64,000 nt of DNA from Dimargaris cristalligena. Its lineage: Eukaryota > Kickxellomycota > Dimargaritomycetes > Dimargaritales > Dimargaritaceae. The stretch covers positions 1 through 64,000 of the forward strand of contig JANBQC010000075.1 in NCBI GenBank assembly GCA_027576995.1. The letters run 5' to 3'. Shown one piece after another: positions 60,233 to 64,000 of this stretch. Position numbers and translations under genes: made by a program. Below the pieces are notes generated by a model. It saw nothing but the letters and a program-made list of their open reading frames with translations, was not told the DNA's origin and searched no databases. How positions within the stretch are numbered: position 1 is the first letter of the stretch; each line of letters begins with the position of its first letter.

Positions 60233-61005
60233 TGGTGACTAACGGCTCCTTGGACTATAGGTGGGCTACGGTATTAATATTATTTGGCAAGACCCGTTAA
60301 AGAGAGGCGAACAGCATCACCGACCTCCCCATACCTCACTGCCTACGGGTCGCAAAGGCATTATTCAATGACCGATATTTTACTCTCCATGATTATAACT
60401 CAATTTAGAATGAATCAATTGCAATAGCGCCATGGTTTATTTGCAAAAAGTGGTGTGGGTGAGAATTACCGGCACTGAAGAGAGGAGTCGCTAATGCTAT
60501 TTTTTTTGCTAATCCCCGCCATCGATTTTTCCCGTCGCTGAAGGCCCAGTTTCCGAGGTAGAGAGAGCTCCTCACCCACCTGGACGGGGTGATGGTTAGT
60601 AGTAGTAGTGATAAAGGGGTTGCTATATGTATGGCTGACGCAGAAGCGAGGGAGGGAACCTGGCATCCTTCTGCCCCTATGTGTGGAACAGGCCCCGAAG
60701 AGAATGCAGTGCCGGGTGGTTTACTTATGGTGGGAATAAGAAGTCCCAAAATAGTCGGAGTTACAAGGCCAGCGGAGCTTCCCAAGCTGGGAAAGGAAGA
60801 AAAACAGGCAATATTCGGTGCCGGCTGGCCACTGAGGCGAGGGTAGAAGCGTAAAGGGTATCATAATACTCTACTTCTACTGCTATTATTACTACTACGG
60901 TTTATTGTCCTTTGACCGCGCGCATTCCACCACCCGGCTCTTTTCTCTCCCACCTGCGGAATTACCCCGCTCTTCTGTCCTTCGGACTCATTCACTCTCT
61001 CCGCC
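60233..61005. other. Intergenic region, no gene found
   Basis: This is the 3' flank of the RNase H1 locus and the promoter of the PXMP2-like gene. Overlapping frames at 60405-60846 on both strands have no motif. The last 100 bases are pyrimidine-rich. Confidence 0.45.
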
Positions 61006-61794
61006 ATGGCCCTACTGTCCAAGCAGCTCAACACTTTGGCCCGTGCCTACGTAGGCCACCTCGAACGCAAGCCCCTCCTGACCAAGGCCGCAACAGCCGG
61101 GGTGCTGCTGGGCCTCCAGGAATACCTGGCCCAAGCCCTCTCGGGTACCCGGGCCACCCACCCCCCTAAGGGCTCCTCTTTGGCTCCGCTCCCCCAGGAC
61201 TCGCCCCACCTGGCCGTGGTCAAGGCATTGGGTCGTCGTCTAGACCCCAAAGTGGTCCAAATGGCCCTCTACGGCTTCTTCCTGAGCGGTCCCCTTGGTC
61301 ACTTCCTTTATGAACTCCTGGGTCGTGCCTTGGCCAAGCGCAAGGGCCCCCTGGTCCCCGTGCTCATGCTCCTGGGCGCTAACCTACTCATCTCGCCCAT
61401 TCAGAACGCAGGTAAATCCCCCCTCCCGCTTAGGCTCTAATTAATACCCTGTGGCATACTCAACCACCTAAAAACATTGTTTACTAACCTCTATCCGAAT
61501 GGCCTGTATGTAGTGTATCTCATGGCAATGGCTTTTATTGCCGGCCAGCGGCACCCCGCCCAGCTAGTGACCGTCGTACGGCAGCAACTGCTCCGGCTAC
61601 AAAAGATTTCCTGGGCGCTGTTTCCCCTGGTTCAACTAATCGCCAATCGCTACCTCCGGCCCCCGCTCTGGGTGCCCTTCTTCAATGTGGTGGGCTTTGT
61701 TTTCGGTCTGTACATCAATACCCGCGCCAAGCTCCAGGCCCAGCGGGCTCGTAAGTCGCGGGATAACGAGCCGGGGGATGATGCCCAGTCCTAA
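61006..61794 (+). CDS. PXMP2/Mpv17-family membrane protein
   Basis: Two exons (61006-61411 and 61514-61794) join within a Val codon to give 228 residues. The family includes peroxisomal PMP22/PXMP2 and mitochondrial Mpv17/Sym1, small four-TM proteins with pore-like activity. Seen here: the N-terminal helix with YVGHLERKPLLTKAATAGVL, a central MALYGFFLSGPLGHFLYELL matching the G..GP..H.WY region of the family, PVLMLLGANLLISPIQN, and the C-terminal signature region ISWALFPLVQLIANRYLRPP then VPFFNVVGFVFGLYIN. In the usual W-x-V-W-P motif the second Trp is Phe (ALFP). The tail is basic. Closest by pattern to PXMP2; organelle assignment is inferred. Confidence 0.82.
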
Positions 61795-62364
61795 TCCCTA
61801 GACAGTCCGGTCCCGTACGACTCGCTTGGCTTTGTGAAGCGCCATTTGGGGTATCCTTATCCACCCCCCCCCGTGATTCCGTGGACTCGGGCCACGTACA
61901 CGGTTCCTTATTTTTAGTAGTTAGTCGGCTGGGACGTGCTGTGGTGCCATGGTGGTTAGTAATTAATAAACTGGTTTTACTCAGAAATGGCGCTGGGCCA
62001 GAATCGCTGGGTATTAACTAGCCAGGGGTTTGGGCGGCCCCGCCTTCTTTTCTACTCATGTGAGTCGCACTTGAGTATCCCTCCATACCGTCGGAGCACT
62101 GTGACGCCCGCTCAGCTGCAGTACCCGGTGGTCATACATATACCGGCTACCGAGCTGGAAGTATGCATTGCTGGGGTAGTTGTGCCTTCTCTCCCCGTGG
62201 CCTAGGCCATATCACTGGGCGGGGCCCATGTACCCAATGGCCGGACTTTGTGCTCCCATTTCTTCTTCTTCTATTGCATTCCGTTCCGTCCATTACCCAA
62301 CCTTATTATTCGCTATACCAGCGCGCCCTTACCCGACTTTCCAACTATAGGTTGTATTAGTGCC
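61795..62364. other. Region between PXMP2-like gene and NRK1
   Basis: The 3' flank of the PXMP2-like gene and the NRK1 promoter. A frame at 61987-62205 (MALGQNRWVLTSQGFGRP...) starts with ATG but has no recognised domain and no linked exons, so I do not call it. Confidence 0.4.
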
Positions 62365-63670
62365 ATGTCCCCCGGCAATACATTCGTGATTGCCCTCAGG
62401 TAAACCCCCCCCTTTCCCATTCGCAGAGGCCCTATTCGTAACAGACGCGGTTTTCGGAGAACCTGACCTAATACCGGCCCGACTCACCGGGGCCACCCCA
62501 CTTTTATTATCCACTATCAACTGCTCCCTGTTATCAATCCACCAACTGTGACCCCTCCCGCCTGAACACCACTAACCCGATTGAAGCGGCCCCTCTTGTT
62601 CGGGCAAAACGGTAAGTCAAATAGGATAACGGTTAAAGGTAATAACACCGTCATAACGAGGGGGGGGGTGTCCGAGCTCCACTCCGCAACTCCCCACTTC
62701 CTTCCCTTGCCGGAGGACCTTTAGCTAATTAGGACAGATATATACTACGATATTGTGACTCGTCCAGACCCTTGCGCGACAAATCCAAGCCCTCGTGCCG
62801 CATTGTGTGGTGGCTCACCAGGACGACTTTTTCAGGGTAAGTAAGACCCAAAGGGGAGGTGAGAGAAGGACAAACACCCGTTCTTTGGTTTACCTGCATC
62901 GACCTAACCCACCCGTTGGCCCTGTTTCGCGGATGCCCTACCCATGTAGATACACCCATAATCGGACCTTTCCTAGCCCAGGAGAACTCCGTTGATACCC
63001 GACTTCATCCTTGGTATAAGGCGCGGCCTACTTAAATCGGTTTAGTTTAGTACCTTGTAAGCTGACCGAGTACAGTGGCCTGTATATTTCATCCGTATCA
63101 TCCATCATCGCCCGTGACATCCAGCCCGAGTCCAAGATACCCATCGATCCGGTGACAGGGTTGGCCAACTGGGACTGCAATGAGGCCATCGACTGGCCCC
63201 GCCTGACGGCCGCGCTTCTGCACTTCCGTCAGTTCGGCCGGCTGCCGGAGTATCGCCTCACCGAGTTACCCAGCTCCACCGAGCCCCACTTGTGTCTCTC
63301 CGCCAGTGCCCGGGAACAGTTGTCCCCCCTTGTCCAGACGCTATCCCACTCCACCCAAGCCATTCTCTTAGTGGATGGTTTCTTACTCTTCCACCAGCCC
63401 ACTACGGCCCAGCTATTCGATGCCCGCATCCTCATCTCGGCCAGCTATGAGACTATCAAGGAGCGGCGGCTCAATCGGCCCAACTACCAGACCCTCGAGG
63501 GATGGTGGGTAGACCCACCCAACTACTTTGACCTTATCGTTTGGCCCCACTACCTGGCCCATTTGCCTGCTTCAGAGGCCCACGCTGGACTAGTGATTAA
63601 ATCAGACCACCAATCGGTCAATGAAATGGTAACGCAGGTAGTCAGCTACATGGCCCAGTGTCGTGCCTAG
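62365..63670 (+). CDS. NRK1: Nicotinamide riboside kinase
   Basis: The enzyme phosphorylates nicotinamide riboside to NMN in NAD salvage. Four exons (62365-62399, 62587-62611, 62768-62836, 63125-63670) join in frame to 224 residues, near the yeast Nrk1 length of 240. The Walker A motif ALSGPSCSGKTTLARQ (about 10-25) is assembled from three exons, with the 25-nt exon 2 supplying only its core. Other family segments are AHQDDFFR (about 36-43, catalytic Asp), PVTGLANWDCNEAIDWPRL, ILLVDGFLLFHQP, FDARILISASYETIKERRLN and the NRK-specific YQTLEGWWVDPPNYFDLIVW. It lies next to a PRPP synthetase gene in tail-to-tail orientation, both linked to nucleotide and NAD supply. Confidence 0.93.
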
Positions 63671-63876
63671 CAGGAGGGGACTCGATCCCCACGTGTTTAG
63701 TTTTCCAATAAAGATGGTCGGATAATAAACGAGGGGAATTCAGCCACCGGGTTTATTAATCGGACATGTTGGTTTTAAATATATTTATATATAAAAATCA
63801 GCCGAGGGGAAGGGCCTCGCCATTTACCCCACCGGGGTCCCCTGACCCCCTCATTACTAGCCCACACTGGAAGGGA
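63671..63876. other. Convergent 3' flanks of NRK1 and PRS
   Basis: About 200 bases between the two stop codons. An AATAAA-type signal (CCAATAAAGATGG, about 63706) serves NRK1, and an AT-rich stretch at about 63775-63797 lies near the PRS 3' end. Confidence 0.6.
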
Positions 63877-64000
63877 TTAAGGGCTGGCTAGGCTTCGGAA
63901 AAGCAGCGATACCGACTCCCCGTTATGGGTCCGGCGAATCGCTTCGGCAAAGGTAGTGGACACGTCAATCACGTCAATCTTGGCGCAGAGACGCCGCTTC
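63877..64000 (-). CDS. PRS: Ribose-phosphate pyrophosphokinase, C-terminal end (partial)
   Basis: The window edge cuts this gene; 41 codons including the stop are visible. They read [34 protein letters not shown] and a short RSLASP tail before TAA. [21 protein letters not shown] is the nearly invariant C-terminus of PRPP synthetase, which makes PRPP from ribose-5-phosphate and ATP for purine, pyrimidine, His, Trp and NAD synthesis. The final residues differ from the common LFSHVPx end. Confidence 0.9.
   Translation of the reverse strand, partial: KRRLCAKIDVIDVSTTFAEAIRRTHNGESVSLLFRSLASP

Overview
This is nuclear DNA from a fungus. Genes are compact, with short introns (about 100-320 nt) that mostly follow GTAAGT...AG. 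Two products are typically fungal (the DASH subunit DAD3 and a YAK1-type kinase). Others are scarce or lost in many Dikarya: a Ral-type small GTPase, malonyl-CoA decarboxylase, nicotinamide riboside kinase in a PTS1/MTS-rich metabolic setting, and a YccF/DUF307 membrane protein. I infer an early-diverging lineage (Zoopagomycota such as Kickxellomycotina, or Mucoromycota-like) rather than an ascomycete or basidiomycete. The species cannot be read from the sequence alone.

Layout. 1-6784 is gene-free and holds an old LTR-retrotransposon relic: two diverged direct repeats at about 738-1364 and 3250-3775 with a tRNA-primer-like site after the first. 6785-11046 is a compact cluster: NDUFB4 (+), an RBM42-type RNA-binding protein (-), a small one-TM protein (+) and SAP18 (+). 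An HSF-domain transcription factor lies at 13325-15165 (-). 15.6-24.5 kb is a long stretch with no credible gene. It is followed by a small secreted orphan (24506-25033, -) and ribosomal protein uS8/RPS22 (26934-27326, +). 28-34 kb has a tiny membrane protein, a bZIP factor (-) and a Ral-like GTPase (-).

36-42.3 kb carries two multi-exon genes on the minus strand: a SETD6/RKM4-type SET-domain lysine methyltransferase (4 exons) and malonyl-CoA decarboxylase (10 exons, one GC-AG intron). 43.7-47.7 kb is YAK1 (+). 49.6-51.7 kb has a secreted alginate-lyase-fold protein (+) converging on a YccF protein (-). 53.0-54.5 kb is S-adenosylhomocysteine hydrolase (-). 55.4-64 kb is gene-dense: DAD3 (+), DCN1-like neddylation factor (-), STN1-like telomere-capping protein (+), a degenerate RNase H1 (+), a PXMP2/Mpv17-family membrane protein (+), nicotinamide riboside kinase NRK1 (+) and the 3' end of PRPP synthetase (-).

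The genes are mostly unrelated housekeeping functions and there is no operon-like system. Thematic neighbours are: methyl metabolism and protein methylation (AHCY removes the SAH that SETD6/RKM4-type enzymes make); NAD/PRPP supply (NRK1 next to PRS); and telomere/nucleic-acid maintenance (STN1 next to RNase H1). The most notable item is the RNase H1 locus. Its hybrid-binding domain is intact, but an in-frame stop lies in the linker and nearly every catalytic residue downstream is replaced, while frame and splice sites are preserved. Many exon joins below were worked out by hand from splice signals, reading phase and family conservation.
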